A stretch of DNA of 64,000 nucleotides from Rhizomucor pusillus (GCA_900175165.2 FWWN02000689.1:1-64000), one strand, 5' to 3'; shown: positions 1 through 12,246, numbered from the stretch's first letter. Notes: a model not told the origin generated them from the letters alone. Translations and numbers: made by a program.

Positions 1-52
1 GCTGTTACAAGCATCACTAATCCGGGTCGATAAAGTCTCTTTTTCCAGAAAT

Positions 53-1262
53 CTATGGCGCTTTGCTTTTAGCGACAGACCAGAACTGCTCAATTGGGTT
101 CAGCTCAGGAGAATATGAAGGTAGATAAGCACATAGATATACTCGAGACATGATATACTTTGCAATATCTTCAGCCTTGTGTATAGAAGCATTATCCAGG
201 ACCTGGTAGTGACCTTTCATTTGCGGATATTTGTCCATTTCATCTGAAGTGTCTTTCAAAAAGCTAATATAGTGATCCGTTACAGTACCAGTGCTCAAAT
301 ATCCAGATTCCTGTCCAGCCTTTCTCTTCTCACTAGGCTTGGGTATTCTCAAGCTAACTTTAATTAAGCCTGAAGCAGAGATAGCACCCAATATAGTCGT
401 AGTCTTTGCTCTCGTGGTTGGCAGGGTAACAACAGCAGGAGTACATTTTTAGACCAAGTCCTCGTACGTTTCATATTTATATGAAACGCAGATTCATCAA
501 GAAACACACAGTTTGTCATGAAGTTCATATTCGTTTGTTCCCACTTGCGAACCCAATCATGTCGTTCTTCAGTCTTTCCTGGGCTATTTCTCTCCACAGA
601 CTGAAACTCTACCTGTTTAAGGGAAAAGTTGCACTAATTTCTCATGAACTAATAAACAGAGCCATGGTGACTTTAAGACCATCGAAGTGCTGCCTTAAAT
701 GCTCAGTCACTTCGGCGACAACAGCAGAGGGATTAGCATCAATAAAATCAATAATGGCCTTTACGTGTTCCTCAGTCAGAATGCGTCTACGACCTTTCTT
801 TTTACCGCTTTCAAAGATGCTGTCCGGACGCTCCTCATACTGTTTGACCCATCTGTGCGCTGTGCGAACGTGAATACCCAATAGTTTTGCTGCAGCAGAA
901 GCATTCATACACTTCTCAATCTTCAGTTTGAAGAATCTAGCCTTGTCTTGAAAAAGTGTAGGAAGTAAAAGTGCGTTTTTTTCCGTCACATCTCTCATAC
1001 GAGAATCCTCATCTCTAGGCTTATCTACTTGCATCGCGTTAGCTCGATGAAATTTCTCTGCAGGCATTTTTCGCAAATACTGAGTATGAGAACTAATCGT
1101 TTCAAGAGCAAATTCTTCCTGGTCAATGATGTAGTCCATCGGTTCATATCTACCCTTTTCATCGACGATATTTCCTTGCCCATCCTCGTATAAAAATTGT
1201 GCACTCATGTTTGAAATTGCATAGCAGTGAAAAAAGAAACCTGTGCGGGAATACAGAGACAT
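53..1262 (-). pseudogene. Tc1/IS630-type DDE transposase, inactivated
   Basis: Three adjacent minus-strand reading frames together form one Tc1/mariner-IS630 superfamily transposase. The first (642-1262) carries a helix-turn-helix DNA-binding region with a SAAAKLLGIHVRTAHRWVKQ motif. The second (364-597) has the first catalytic Asp in FLDESAFH. The third (53-391) has the second Asp in VLDNASIH and the final Glu in NPIEQFW, 34 residues apart, so a DD34E triad. The frames are joined by a frameshift plus in-frame TAG codons near 605-660 and another frameshift near 390-430, so no functional protein is expected. The left end may lie outside the window, and I found no clear terminal inverted repeats. 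The family call is strong; the exact subfamily is not determined. Confidence 0.85.
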
Positions 1263-1382
1263 CTAATATATACCTAGAAGCGCCACCATTTTCCTGCGGC
1301 AATAAGCACAGAATCTAATTTTGGAAAATGCGACAGGTATTTTTGATTAAAAATACTGCAAATCAGGCACAGACCAAGCATA

Positions 1383-4300
1383 ATGAGCCGCAGACGTGCA
1401 TCACCAATACATTTAGAAGAAGAGCTCGCGCAAATCCGTCGATACGAGGACTTTAGTACGATAGGTTGGTCTTAAACTGCGATTACCGGGTGCATTATGC
1501 TCATTGTAGCAAGCAGACTGGGTGAAGGATGCCACTTTAGAGCGTTTCAGACAGTCAACGTTGCACTCCAGAAGTGAACATGATCGTTCTTGGCGCGCCT
1601 GGTGCAAATTAACGTTTGAAACCACACAATCGTGGGTCATTGTCTCTATAATTGGTTTGTATACTTGGGCTCGAAACAACTGCTGGAGTGACAAGGCTTG
1701 CTTATCAGATATGCATGTTAGGTGCCGCTATTGGCGTAAACTCTGCCTTGATAGCTATCGTGACGGATTGGCTCTCTGATATAAAGATGGGATATTGCTC
1801 GACAGGATGGTGGCTAAACCAAAAGTATTGCTGCTGGGAAATCGAAGGAAATGGTAAGCTACAGCATACAGAAATAATTAGCATACAGTTGACGATAAAG
1901 CATGATTCTGAAGATGGAGGATGCGAGTATTGGGTATACTGGAGTCAAGCAGTTGGTTTCGGTCCTGACGGCTTTTTTATCAAATGGCTATTTTACACAA
2001 TGTGGGCGGTAAGATCTTGTATGCGTTGAACCTTAACGCACTCTGTTGATCATTTTAAGTAGACTGTCTTTGCCACGCTGTGTGCTTATCTCGTCAAAGT
2101 ACTTGCGCCATACGCCGCTGGTTCCGGCATTTCTGAAATTAAATGCATCATAGGTAAGCATCTAATAAGCATGCCTCGTTTTAGTAAACAACAACTGATA
2201 TAATCTATTTCTAGCTGGCTTCGTGATGAAAGGGTTTCTTGGTGGATGGACTTTGCTGATGAAGAGTGTCGGACTGGTAACGTTATCTCATGGAATCTCG
2301 TAGAGAAATGGCTATATCTTTTCGTTTGCAGGCCATGGCAGTGGCATCAAATCTCTCAATAGGAAAGGAAGGTCCGTCAGTGCATATGGCATGCTGCGTT
2401 GGTAATGTAATATCACGTAGCTTTCAAAAATATCGTACGAGCAAAGGTGAGTCTAAGAATACCGACCTGCGCCTGTAAGTTATGTATCTCACCATCCAAT
2501 ATTAGCCGAAATGTGCGAAATGCTTACTGCATCCAGTGCAGCTGGCGTTGCAGTTGCTTTTGGATCGCCTGTTGGAGGAGTCTTGTTCGCACTAGAGGAG
2601 ATGACATCGTCTTTTAATAACAGGACCATGTGGAAAAGCTTCTTTTGCGCCATGATAGCAACAATTGTCCTGCAGGTGTGATGCTGATAGAAACTATGTA
2701 AACGGCATAGTCTAATATATTAATACGCTGAAAAATAGACCATGAACCCATTCAGAACCGGCAAACTAGTAATGTTTCAAGTTAGCTACGACCGCGAATG
2801 GCATTCTTTCGAATATTTGTTTGTTATTTTCATTGGCATATTCGGAGTGAGTTGAATCGGTGGTAGATTGTCTGTCAGTCTGTGTACTTATCTCTGATAT
2901 TCAGGGTCTGTATGGTGCTTTGGTGATCAAGTACAACCTTCTCGTAGCACAATTCCGCAAGCAGTACCTAAAGAATCGACCTGTTATTGAGGTTGCTATA
3001 TTGGCTTTCACAACTGCTCTAGTTGCCTATCCCAACGTTTTCATGCGTATCGACATGACCGAAATTATGGGTATACTTTTCCACGAATGCCAAGGATCTG
3101 ATAGCGAGGACTACTACGGACTGTGCCAGTAAGCAGCTATTTTGGCTTGTTCAGCAGCCCTGTGTTGACAATTCTATCTGTGCGCAGAGATAGTCAAACG
3201 GCGCGCATGGTGGCACTGTTATTTGTAGCTACAGCCCTTCGGACATTTGGAACTATCGTATCTTACGGCTGCAGGGTAAGCTTGAGGCAGTGGGTCCGTC
3301 ATGCGTTTGTGAATTTTGATTTATCTGCGACAGGTTCCTTGTGGTATATTTGTACCTTCAATGGCCATCGGTGCTACCTTTGGTCGAATGGTGGGGTTGT
3401 TGGTCAAATCCTGGCAAGAGTAAGCAAATTTCAGATATCTAGGAATTATCAGTCTCATACGGCAAACTAGGGCAAATCCAGAGTTTTTCCTGTTTTCTAG
3501 CTGCAAACCAGATGGACCTGTATGAGTATATAGATTTTAGCCAAAGGATTACGGGCTTACCTAATATTTTAGTGCATCACGCCTGGTACATATGCATTCT
3601 TGGGTGCAGCTGCTGCACTTTGGTACGTACAAGATGAAGAAAGTTGATTTTAGTTTTCTGGACTATTACTTACTATTAAGCGATACAGTGGAGTGATGCG
3701 GATCACAGGTAATTTGAAAAGAAAGAATAATGGCAACGTAATGCTGAGCACACACTACAGTTTCGGTCGTTGTGATTATGTTCGAACTTACCGGTCAAAT
3801 AACGTATATTTTGCCTACTATGGTGAGGGAAGATGATGCAGAGAATATGCTCAAGATACTAACATGGGCAATATTGGTATAGATCACTCTGATGATTACG
3901 AAAGCTGTAGGAGACCGTTTTGGAATTGGTGGAATAGCCGATCGATACATTCGCCTAAATGGTTATCCTTTCTTGGATAAAGAAGACCATGCATTCGGCG
4001 TTCCAGGTAGCTCGAAGATTTCTATCCTTTAGTTGGCTCTATTACTCAATATTCTAGTAGTTTCTCATGTTATGCAAACTGACATGACTGTATTGACGGC
4101 ATCGGGTGTACCCTTCCGAGAAATAGGTAGGCAATGCAGTAATATATTATTCAGGCATTTCTGATGTCTTATTGTATATGTTTAGAGGAAATGCTACAGA
4201 CTACAATGTTCAAAGGTTTTCCTATTGTCCAAGGTCAAGGCGATATGACGTTGGTTGGATATATCGGCCGCTCAGAACTGAAATACCTGATTGGCAAGTG

Positions 4301-4935
4301 GACATTTGGATACGTCCAAGAGTTAAATTTAGCTAAATATGTTTTCTAAAGATAAGGCAAATATGAACGACAAAGTCCACAATGATACTGTCTGCCGATT
4401 TATACCAGATGAGGATGATACAGAGCCATTGACAAGCGTCGTTGATGGCGAGCGCGTGATGTTGAATGGGTCGTCTGATATCCTTGATTTCGGCGCATAT
4501 ATTGACCAGGTAAACTTTAATGGTAACTAATGCATGCAGTCAATACATGCTCATCAAATTCGTAGACTCCCATTACTGTCCATCCCAAACTGAATCTTGA
4601 AACAGTGATGGATATGTTCAAGCGGATAGGGTAAATAACTGAAATGTGCAGAACTTTAGAGTTTCGCACTGACGGAAATGAAATGTACTAGACCGCGCGT
4701 AATTCTGCTCGAACGAAAAGGAAAACTTGTTGGTCTAGTTACAGTCAAGGATGTTTTGAAATATATCGCACGCATGGAAAATTCAGAAGGCTTGAACGAC
4801 ACATCTAAAGAACTAAGCAACATCGTGGACTCGGTCATGTCGTGGTTTACTAGAAGCTCTAGGCGTTTCCATAACTATACACAGCTTCGAACACAGGCAC
4901 CATCAGAAGAAACGCATGAACTTGATGCACACTAA
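1383..4935 (+). CDS. GEF1: CLC-family chloride/proton exchanger with C-terminal CBS domains (GEF1/CLC-3 type)
   Basis: I rebuilt 21 exons giving 799 codons. Introns: 1465-1516, 1655-1721, 2009-2062, 2154-2214, 2277-2331, 2447-2505, 2676-2738, 2847-2904, 3129-3187, 3276-3333, 3420-3470, 3520-3572, 3623-3688, 3709-3760, 3823-3882, 4007-4057, 4127-4185, 4294-4351, 4510-4565, 4631-4691. The protein shows the CLC signatures [16 protein letters not shown] (with the gating Glu typical of 2Cl-/H+ exchangers) and [11 protein letters not shown]. Two CBS modules close the C-terminus (FKGFPIV...GYIGRSEL and [19 protein letters not shown]). The fungal landmark [11 protein letters not shown] near the N-terminus also fits. 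Such proteins acidify and balance anions in Golgi, endosomes or vacuole. The intron at 4294 has a GC donor. The start is the first in-frame ATG before the conserved YEDFSTIDW stretch. It is convergent with SEN34, 59 bp away. Confidence 0.93.
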
Positions 4936-4994
4936 CGCCATTCTATGTATTATCCTTAATCATCTCCATGACTTGTATCATACCATTTCGCACG

Positions 4995-5691
4995 TTAGAA
5001 ACCCGCCCAATGTATTGAAAACACGTTTATGTTCCCGCTATCGTCCGGCGAAGCTAAAACATAAACTTTTTTTACATTTACAGCCAATCTGCCCATGCTT
5101 ACGAGGTCGACTGGTGTTAACGGGGTCTCTTTGTCGCGAGCATTTACAATATAATGGCTGTGATATCGTAGAGGATCGCCAGGATATGCGAGATAATGGC
5201 CACCAAACTTCAAGCCTGGAGTTACGAATAGTCCTTGGTGCCATAAATACTCAAATACTTTATACTTGATCCATTCGGCGGCTGTGTCGGGAAAGCTCCA
5301 GGTTGAAGCATTTCCTTCGGATGAGCTTATTCTTGCAAGGCCTATCCGTAGGTTTATCGACTTTGCAGCTGTAAAAAACGTAAAACTCAAAATGAAAAAA
5401 CCATCTACCTTTTGATGTAAGGAGTTCAGCCTCTTCTGGTCGCAGTAGCAAAGGCAAGCCGAGGAAAGAGTTTTGCAAAGGGGCGCGGGCAAGTGGACCG
5501 ATGAATGCTCCCACGATCCTGTGATTACATCTTAAGCGTTCTACATCTGTTTCCGTAAAAGAATGAAGAGGTATGTCAGATTGGTGTCAGCAGAGCAAGT
5601 CGATGGGGAAAAGTATACCTTTTGGATTGAAGACAAGTAGCCTATCGCCGTGAAGCTTGATATCGATAAGGTTGAGCTTTTTTTGCTCCAT
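4995..5691 (-). CDS. SEN34: tRNA-splicing endonuclease subunit Sen34
   Basis: Three exons (introns 5547-5618 and 5369-5408) give 194 codons. The C-terminal half is the endonuclease fold: KYKVFEYLWHQGLFVTPGLK, then YPGDPLRYHSHYIV with the Tyr and His of the catalytic triad, and NVKKVYVLAS with the Lys. The protein ends in the family-typical HWAGF. Sen34 cleaves the 3' splice site of intron-containing pre-tRNAs as part of the Sen2-Sen15-Sen34-Sen54 complex. It is shorter than yeast Sen34 (275 aa), and the linker between N-terminal and catalytic parts is compact. The second intron is only 40 nt. The ATG at 5691 is followed directly by the N-terminal strand region and lies 138 bp from the divergently transcribed GT8 gene. 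Confidence 0.9.
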
Positions 5692-5829
5692 TGTGGACGT
5701 ACCAAAATAAATGACACAAGTTCGCGCCCTGAATTCATCATCGTCGGATAAACTGGTGGCCAATGCTTATTATTCTCTTCCTTGCTCCTTTCAAAAACCT
5801 CCAAAAGTCCTTGCCGCAAACCAGCATCC

Positions 5830-6732
5830 ATGGTGTCCAGAGAAACTCCAAAAGCTGCGTGGATTATCGTCCTCACGAGCACGAACGACTATGTTAAAGG
5901 GGTAGTTACCATTGCGCAAGCCCTGCGACGCGTCCGTTCCAATTATCCTCTAGTCGTGCTATACACAGATGCCGTTACGGAGAGTGCGCAGCAGCGTTTG
6001 AAAGAGTCCGGATGCATATTGAAGCATATAGATCCTATTCGACCGCGCGGAAAAGTGACATACTTTACAGAACGTTTTACAGAAACGTGGACGAAGCTCG
6101 CTGTTTGGGGTCAAGATGAATATGAACGCCTGGTGCTCCTGGATGCGGACATGCTTCCTCTGCAAAACATGGATGAACTGATGACATTACGGCTGCCAGA
6201 CTCTGACCACGTAGCTGCCTGCCACGCCTGCACTTGCAATCCGCAGAAAATTAAGGCGTACCCGTCAGATTGGTGAGTTTGTATCACATGCAGCGCGGCG
6301 CAAACAAAAGTGTTTAACCAGCCAATCCGGTTTGCACTTTGCAGGGTGCCAGAAAATTGCGCATACACTCGTCACCGGGAGTCCAAATATTTCAACAGCG
6401 GCCTCATAGTCTTGACACCCTCAAGACTCAAGTTTGAAGCCATTCTAACCAAGCTGCATAGCCTTCCTGACCTGAACATATACAAGTTTCCTGATCAAGA
6501 CTTCTTGAATCAAGTCTTCCAAGACAAATGGCTAGAATTACCATACATCTACAATGCCCTTAAAACTCTCCCAAAAGCACACTCCAACCTCTGGCAAATG
6601 GAACACGTCAAAAATATCCATTATATCCTTGCAAAGCCCTGGGATGCGAACCCTAAAGCTTTAGACGCTGATTCTGACTATGGTCAACTCTACAAACTCT
6701 GGTGGAATGTCTTCGAGTCCACGAAAAAGTGA
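5830..6732 (+). CDS. GT8-family (glycogenin-like) glycosyltransferase
   Basis: Two exons (intron 6273-6344) give 276 codons. The N-terminus is the Rossmann-like nucleotide-sugar fold (AWIIVLTSTNDYVKG, then LVVLYTDAV). It is followed by the metal-binding DxD motif in LVLLDADMLPLQNMDEL and by FNSGLIVLTPS and FPDQDFLNQVF, all typical of glycosyltransferase family 8 (glycogenin and galactinol synthase group). The C-terminus HYILAKPWD and YGQLYKLWW fits fungal glycogenin-like proteins. There is no long C-terminal glycogen synthase-binding tail as in true glycogenins, so the acceptor is uncertain. An upstream in-frame ATG at 5782 would add 16 residues. The gene is tandem with the next one, 88 bp away. 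Confidence 0.85.
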
Positions 6733-6820
6733 TACAATAAAAACGTTTCAATTGACTTTCCGAACCACTCTCTTGTTATGCGCATGCATGCGCTTTTCCG
6801 CGATACGACTTTTTCACGCC

Positions 6821-8335
6821 ATGCCATCCAAGATTCCTGACATTAATAAAGTACGACAGATCATTCCTCCTCTCTCAAAAGACCTGCACAAGGGTCAGGC
6901 AGGTATATATGCAATATATGTATGTTATATACTTTCTTTTCGCTGAATGTGCATGTAGGTCGCGTTGGAGTTGTCGGCGGTTCGGAAGAGTATGTGGCCT
7001 CTACCCTGATAAGAAATGGATTCGTTTATAACCATCAGTGCAGATACACAGGTGCTCCGTTCTTTAGCGCTATTTCAGCAATGAAGCTGGTAAATTTTAT
7101 AAGTATTACTCAGTAGGTTTTGTGCTGAAATTGCTTTGACAGGGGGCAGACCTTTGCCACGTATTTTGCGAGCCCGGAGCAGGCATAGTTATAAAGGTAA
7201 TGAAGCCAGAGTTGTATCAACTTTCCATGAATTCTTCTCACTGACTCGGCATATACTGCAGAGCTACGCACCAGGCAAGACTATGATCAGCATTGCCAAT
7301 CCGGATATTATCACGCTGAATTGTTGCATTATTTAGACCTTATCGTGCATCCATACATGCGAACGTCAGAGTAAGAGATTCATCAGCTGCAATCGTTTGC
7401 ACTGTATTAAAGTTCTGCAGTAAAAAGGAATCTGTCAAGGATATTGTTGAGCGAGTTACAAACGTCTTCACTCGCCTTCATGTCCTTGTTGTCGGACCTG
7501 GACTGTCAAGAGATCAATGCATGCAGGATAGTGCCAAAGAGATCATCTTAAAAGCCCGTGAATTGAACATGGCCATTGTGCTTGATGCTGTATGTAACAA
7601 TCAATAAGCACATGCTCATACTGTTTTCGAATGTACTAACATATCTCGGCAGGATGGTTTATTTCTTGTACAAAATCATCCGGATGTTGTCAAGGGATAC
7701 AAGAAAGCCGTGCTTACACCAAATGTGGTTGAATTCAAGCGTCTCTGTGAAGTCATGGTCAGTAAAGAAGAATAGGGCGATGCTTATTGCTAATAAAAGC
7801 AACAGAAAGTCAGCACCGAAGATAAAGACAAGGACACAGCAGCTATAAAATTAAGTCAGGCTATGGGTGGAGTAACTATAGTACAAAAAGGGCCTGTCGA
7901 TCTGATTACAAACGGCGATGAAGGCAAGCTCTGTCCATGGAATCAAAGAGAGGGATAGCTTATAACATGATAGATCCATTTAGTCCTGCGATGCGAAGTT
8001 GAGGGCGGTCTTCGTCGAGTTGGTGGCCAGGGAGATATTTTGTCCGGCACAATCGCCACTTTCCTTGCTTGGGGAAAAGCTTACGAGGACGGTGTCTGGA
8101 AGTAAGTCTTGACTGCATAATGCATTAACTGAAGACTTACGGAAGGTGTTTTAGGCATGCAAATGAAATAGATTCCAAAGATATCGCAATGCTCGCATCT
8201 TGGGCTGGATGCAGCGTGACTCGCGATTGCTCGCACAGAGGATTTGCCAAGTATGGTCGAGCACTTTTGACATCTCAAATTCTGGAAGAGATTGGTCCTG
8301 CTTTTGAAAAATTTGCTGGTATTGATGAACATTAG
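6821..8335 (+). CDS. NNR2: ATP-dependent (S)-NAD(P)H-hydrate dehydratase
   Basis: Eleven exons give 316 codons. Introns: 6903-6958, 6990-7043, 7090-7142, 7197-7261, 7275-7336, 7371-7420, 7590-7652, 7758-7805, 7924-7983, 8102-8154. The protein has the ribokinase-like carbohydrate-kinase fold of the YjeF C-terminal/CARKD family: [46 protein letters not shown] and the phosphate-binding [15 protein letters not shown]. The enzyme repairs hydrated NADH and NADPH (the S epimer of NADHX/NADPHX) using ATP. Exon 5 is only 13 nt. The introns at 7275 and 7924 both start with GC. The ATG lies just before the conserved [17 protein letters not shown] region. It is convergent with the P-protein gene. Confidence 0.93.
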
Positions 8336-8670
8336 CTGTATACAGGACCTGCTGTTAAGTTTCAAAGCTATAGAGCAAACACCTCCGAGTCGGATGTAGA
8401 AATGTCGATAAAAATTAAATCCATCTTTAAAACTGTATGTAAATCTTTCTATCTACTTTTTCCATCCGCGCATCTTTTCCGGTGCTAGTCTGTATGCCAT
8501 GAGCGTAAGTTTCTGTAATATGTAATATATGCGATGATCCATATCTTTTGCTGGCAATAGCTGTATAAATTATTGGCAGGCTAGAGATACATAGATCTGA
8601 TATGAATATGAATTGTTGTTGAAACACAGAACAACGGTGTATTAATTTTGTATATCTTTACATGTTCATT
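8336..8670. other. Convergent intergenic spacer
   Basis: This 335-bp AT-rich spacer holds the 3' ends of two convergent genes. I see no coding potential or RNA gene; the short open frames here lack codon structure. Confidence 0.7.
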
Positions 8671-10214
8671 TTACTCTGGTCGCTGATTTGGGAAGCTACC
8701 CAATACTGTCACATCCAAGCAAAATTGTTCCAAGTCCTTCAGTGCCTTTTGTACTTGTTCATTTTGATAATGTCCTGAGCATTCCACCATAAAGATATAA
8801 TGCCATGGTCGCTGACCGCTCGGTCGAGAATCGATTTTAAAGAGATTGAGATTGTAGTCCTTGAAAACTTTTAGACCGTCGCATAGGGCGCCAGGCTGTC
8901 GATGATCGACAGTGAAATGGATCAAGGTGTGATCGTCTGACGTAGCATTGTCACTCGATGTTCCAATGATCAAGAAGCGAGTCGTGTTAGCTTGTAAAAG
9001 AGGAAAAGGGTCAAGATATTAGCTGTGTATTCTCCTTGCATAGCCTCTTCCTTTTTCATCAACGCTTACCAGAAACATCTGCAATGTCCTTGGCAACAAC
9101 CTCCAAGCCATATAGATCAGAACAGATTTCGCTACATACTGCCGCAGCACCGGCTTCCGAAGCAGCTTGCTCAGCAGCTTCAGCCGTAGATTTCACAGGA
9201 ATACGCTTTGCGTTAGGCAAGTGTACATTCAGCCATTGCTGCGTTTGACCTAGGCCCTGACAAGATACATTATATCAGCATAAGGAATCTAACGGTGAAT
9301 ACGGTAGTTATGTACCTGTGGATGACTGTATACTTTTGTAATTTTGTCCAATCGAGAGTTTGAAAGCAGACATTGGTGGACCTAGGTAGCTTTTGTTAGG
9401 ACCTGGATGTCTGACAGATTTTGACGCTTCTATCTTACCGGCAAGTATGTTTCAGCGCGTACACGTACTGTGGTTTTACAGAAGCAATCCAAAGTTTCGA
9501 CGACAGTGCCAAACGTCGAATTTTCAAATGGCACGATACCATATGTGCATCTCTTTTTCTCCACAGCTTCAAAGACGGCTAGCAGTGAGCGTGGTCAAAA
9601 CAGATCCTCATTCCCATAGAAACACCAGCAGGGTCAAAGCTGTACATACATGATATTTGCTTTTCTGGAACATAGGCAACGCTGTCGCCTAAACGCTCGT
9701 AGGCAGCTTGATGAGAGAATGTACCAGGAGGTCCAAGATACGCAATCGAAACATCCTTCTGGAGCGCGATCGACGCCGACATGATCTGAAATCGTCCAAA
9801 TTAAATATACCAATTATATCGCCTCTAATGCTTAATCATACCTCTCTGAATATCGCATGCAGAGAGTTGTTATTAAGGGGACCAGCATTTAATCGCTCAA
9901 GCTGAATGATACGTGTTCTCAGATATAAGCGAAGACATTAAATCTCGATAGAATGCATATTCAGTACCTTGGCATAGACCTCCTTCTCTCTGCCAGGCAT
10001 ATATACGTGCAAATCTGCGGGTGCCTCAGAATCTCTACGCGTTCCACCGTGAGCAAGGTAGAATCACAAATTTCTGACAGACATACCCATTGTTCTTAGC
10101 TTTCCGTTTCGCAGCACCAATGTTCAAAGAGACGCGAGCACGCTCATTGAGGAGTTCCACAAGGGTCGTATCCAAAGAGTCGATGCGCTGCCGAAGCGAG
10201 GCTAAATCTGACAT
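8671..10214 (-). CDS. Bifunctional chorismate mutase-prephenate dehydratase (P-protein)
   Basis: Eight exons give 367 codons; introns in + coordinates: 10035-10086, 9902-9967, 9786-9841, 9579-9649, 9382-9438, 9257-9315, 8991-9069. Residues 1 to about 90 form an AroQ-type chorismate mutase helix bundle (LRQRIDSLDTTLVELLNERA, then AGPLNNNSLHAIFREIM). Next comes the prephenate dehydratase domain (SIAYLGPPGTFSHQAAYERL, GIVPFENSTFGTVVETLD, with the catalytic T-R-F in NTTRFLIIG). A C-terminal ACT domain (HFTVDHRQPGALCDGLKVF and IDSRPSGQRPWHYIFMVE) is the Phe-binding regulatory part. The enzyme makes phenylpyruvate from chorismate. Ascomycete yeasts use separate Aro7 and Pha2 proteins, so this fusion is unusual among well-known fungi and resembles proteobacterial PheA in domain order. 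Confidence 0.92.
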
Positions 10215-11423
10215 TTTCGAGGTGAAAGAAGTGAGAGGTGTTCCGCCAAAGTGTTGATCCTCAAATCTCATCATTCAGGGGCCATCTGACAATTTTGGGA
10301 ACTTCCACTTTGAGCTTCGAGTATCCTCCGCAAACTCTTTCAATGCATGCCTACAATAACGAAAAAGCTCAGAAAACAATTCGTGATTTTAAAGCTGCCA
10401 CGATTCGTTTATTTCCGGCAGTTTTAGCTGCAGTTGGAGGAAACTTGAACAGGTCCTTGAAAACTCCTGCAGTCCATTCAGCTTCTCCCAGCAGCCGGTG
10501 TTGCAAAGCCTAGATCAAGAATGGTTCGAATGGCTCACGCGACGTTTCAATGGAATATAGATCACGCTGCTTATAGAATATGAGCGGTATAATAGCAATG
10601 ATACTTAAGGGAGACAAGCATTCTATTCTGATAACTCTTCCTATTATTTATCTAAATCAGAATTTATCTTTTCAGATATCATCTGCTACGTCTGCTGCTT
10701 CGAAGAATAACTAAACAGGTTACATAGCTGACGTCAAAGATTCAAAAGTGCAAAATTTCAAGGATTCTTTGGAAAAGACTACGCTAAAGAAACTACTAGA
10801 CTGGTCAAAGCAACTAAACATTGAACGCATGAGAAACTCTATCATTCTGGCCGCGTCTTCCAGGGTTAAACGATTACAAGTAAAGCGAATTATTTAAAAT
10901 TGGCAACCATAAATTTCATTGATGAATTAGGATTCATGAATGACGGACCGTTTTCCTACTTGCATATCGCAATTCATGTCTACATGTCTACAATGATACT
11001 CATCAAGATGCCATTTCTCGATCCTTTTCATAACTTCAGCTTCGACAAGGCTTCTCTCGCTGAATTTGTGCTACGTTAGAGTAGTATAAATATTCAATAT
11101 GTGTGGTTAATCAATAGTCATTCCATCGATACCTACACTGAAAGGACGCTTTCTGAATGTAGAAAGAATAAACATTGGGGGGAGGGAGAAATGTTTTGCC
11201 CGACGCACGGATCATGTTTAAATGGGAATCGCGTGTGTTCCGCGAATCCAAACAGAGAATGGCCATCATTTTTCGCAGACTTCTTGAAGTTCCTCGTCTT
11301 CCACCAATTTAGGATTCCGCCAACTGCAACCCGTTCCATATTTGTTATTGCTACTTTCTGCTTTTTCTGTCATAAACTCTGAATGCGTCTCTTCCTTCTA
11401 CACCTTCTCTCTGCGTTCTCTCC
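10215..11423. other. Intergenic region, no gene recognised
   Basis: About 1.2 kb between the divergent P-protein gene and the membrane-protein gene. Open frames are short, start late or use non-ATG starts, and none shows recognisable motifs. The last 300 bp are pyrimidine-rich on the plus strand (stretches around 11340-11470), as expected for a fungal promoter or 5' leader. Confidence 0.6.
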
Positions 11424-12034
11424 ATGCATATTTTGATAATATTTCCTTTCTTCTTGGTTTTATCCATTTTCGCCATTTTTACACCCGTCACGGAGTCTGC
11501 CAGCATTTTCGCTCTTCGTATTCCTGAAAACCGGTGTGTGTATATATACATATAGCCTGCTATATTATACTTTTCAAAGAGGTCTTAGTAACAAGAGACG
11601 CTAACCACTGCTACTGTTTGCAAAGACTCAGCTTGCTCCACGACAAACGAGCAACCGTGAACGGTGACGGTCAGTCCGCTTTCCCCGCAACCCAGCATCA
11701 TGGTCAACACAGCGGCGCTTTCAATGCCATCCACGTCACAGCTGCCGTTGTAGGCATTGTAGCAGCTGCTGCAGTGGGAATAACGGTATTTGTTGTATGC
11801 AGACGACGAATGCAGAAAAAATCCGGCAACCCTGCATCACCCAGCATGAAAAAGCAGCATTGCTCCTCATCTCCTTCTTCCTCGAAACCTCGGACAGTGC
11901 ATGTAGACTTACTTGCCAGCAACTATTACGGTGAAAACGTCGATCGAATACCTTCCAGCAGTCTTTCAAGTCCTCCAAAAACATATAATGACATGGTATC
12001 GATATCTCCGCCGCCACCTCCATACCGTCCATGA
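11424..12034 (+). CDS. Small type I membrane protein with a PPPPPY cytoplasmic tail, unknown function
   Basis: I did not recognise the family. A two-exon model (intron 11534-11625) gives 172 codons. The first exon encodes a clean signal peptide (MHILIIFPFFLVLSIFAIFT, then an Ala/Ser cleavage-like region ESASI). Exon 2 encodes a short lumenal or extracellular part rich in His and Gly, and one transmembrane helix at about residues 74-95 (VTAAVVGIVAAAAVGITVF). Next come a stop-transfer cluster CRRRMQKK and a Ser/Pro-rich tail ending PPPPPYRP. The PPxY-type ending is a classic ligand for WW domains, such as those of Rsp5/Nedd4 ubiquitin ligases. The phase-2 splice joins perfectly, which supports the model. 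A role as a ubiquitin-ligase adaptor or cell-surface sensor is inference only. Confidence 0.65.
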
Positions 12035-12246
12035 TTCCTGTCCCACATCATGTGTACATAGCATCTCGCATTCACATACTCTTTACTATCATTACATTTA
12101 TTTATTTATTTCCAATCTTCGTCTATGAAAAATACTTCTCGGAAGCCGATTGTACACAGCAGAATGTAGCTATTAGAGGAGTAGGGCGTGTCGTCGTTGA
12201 AGGGTGTCTTTCTAAGATATATAGATACATGTGTTTGTATTGCAAT

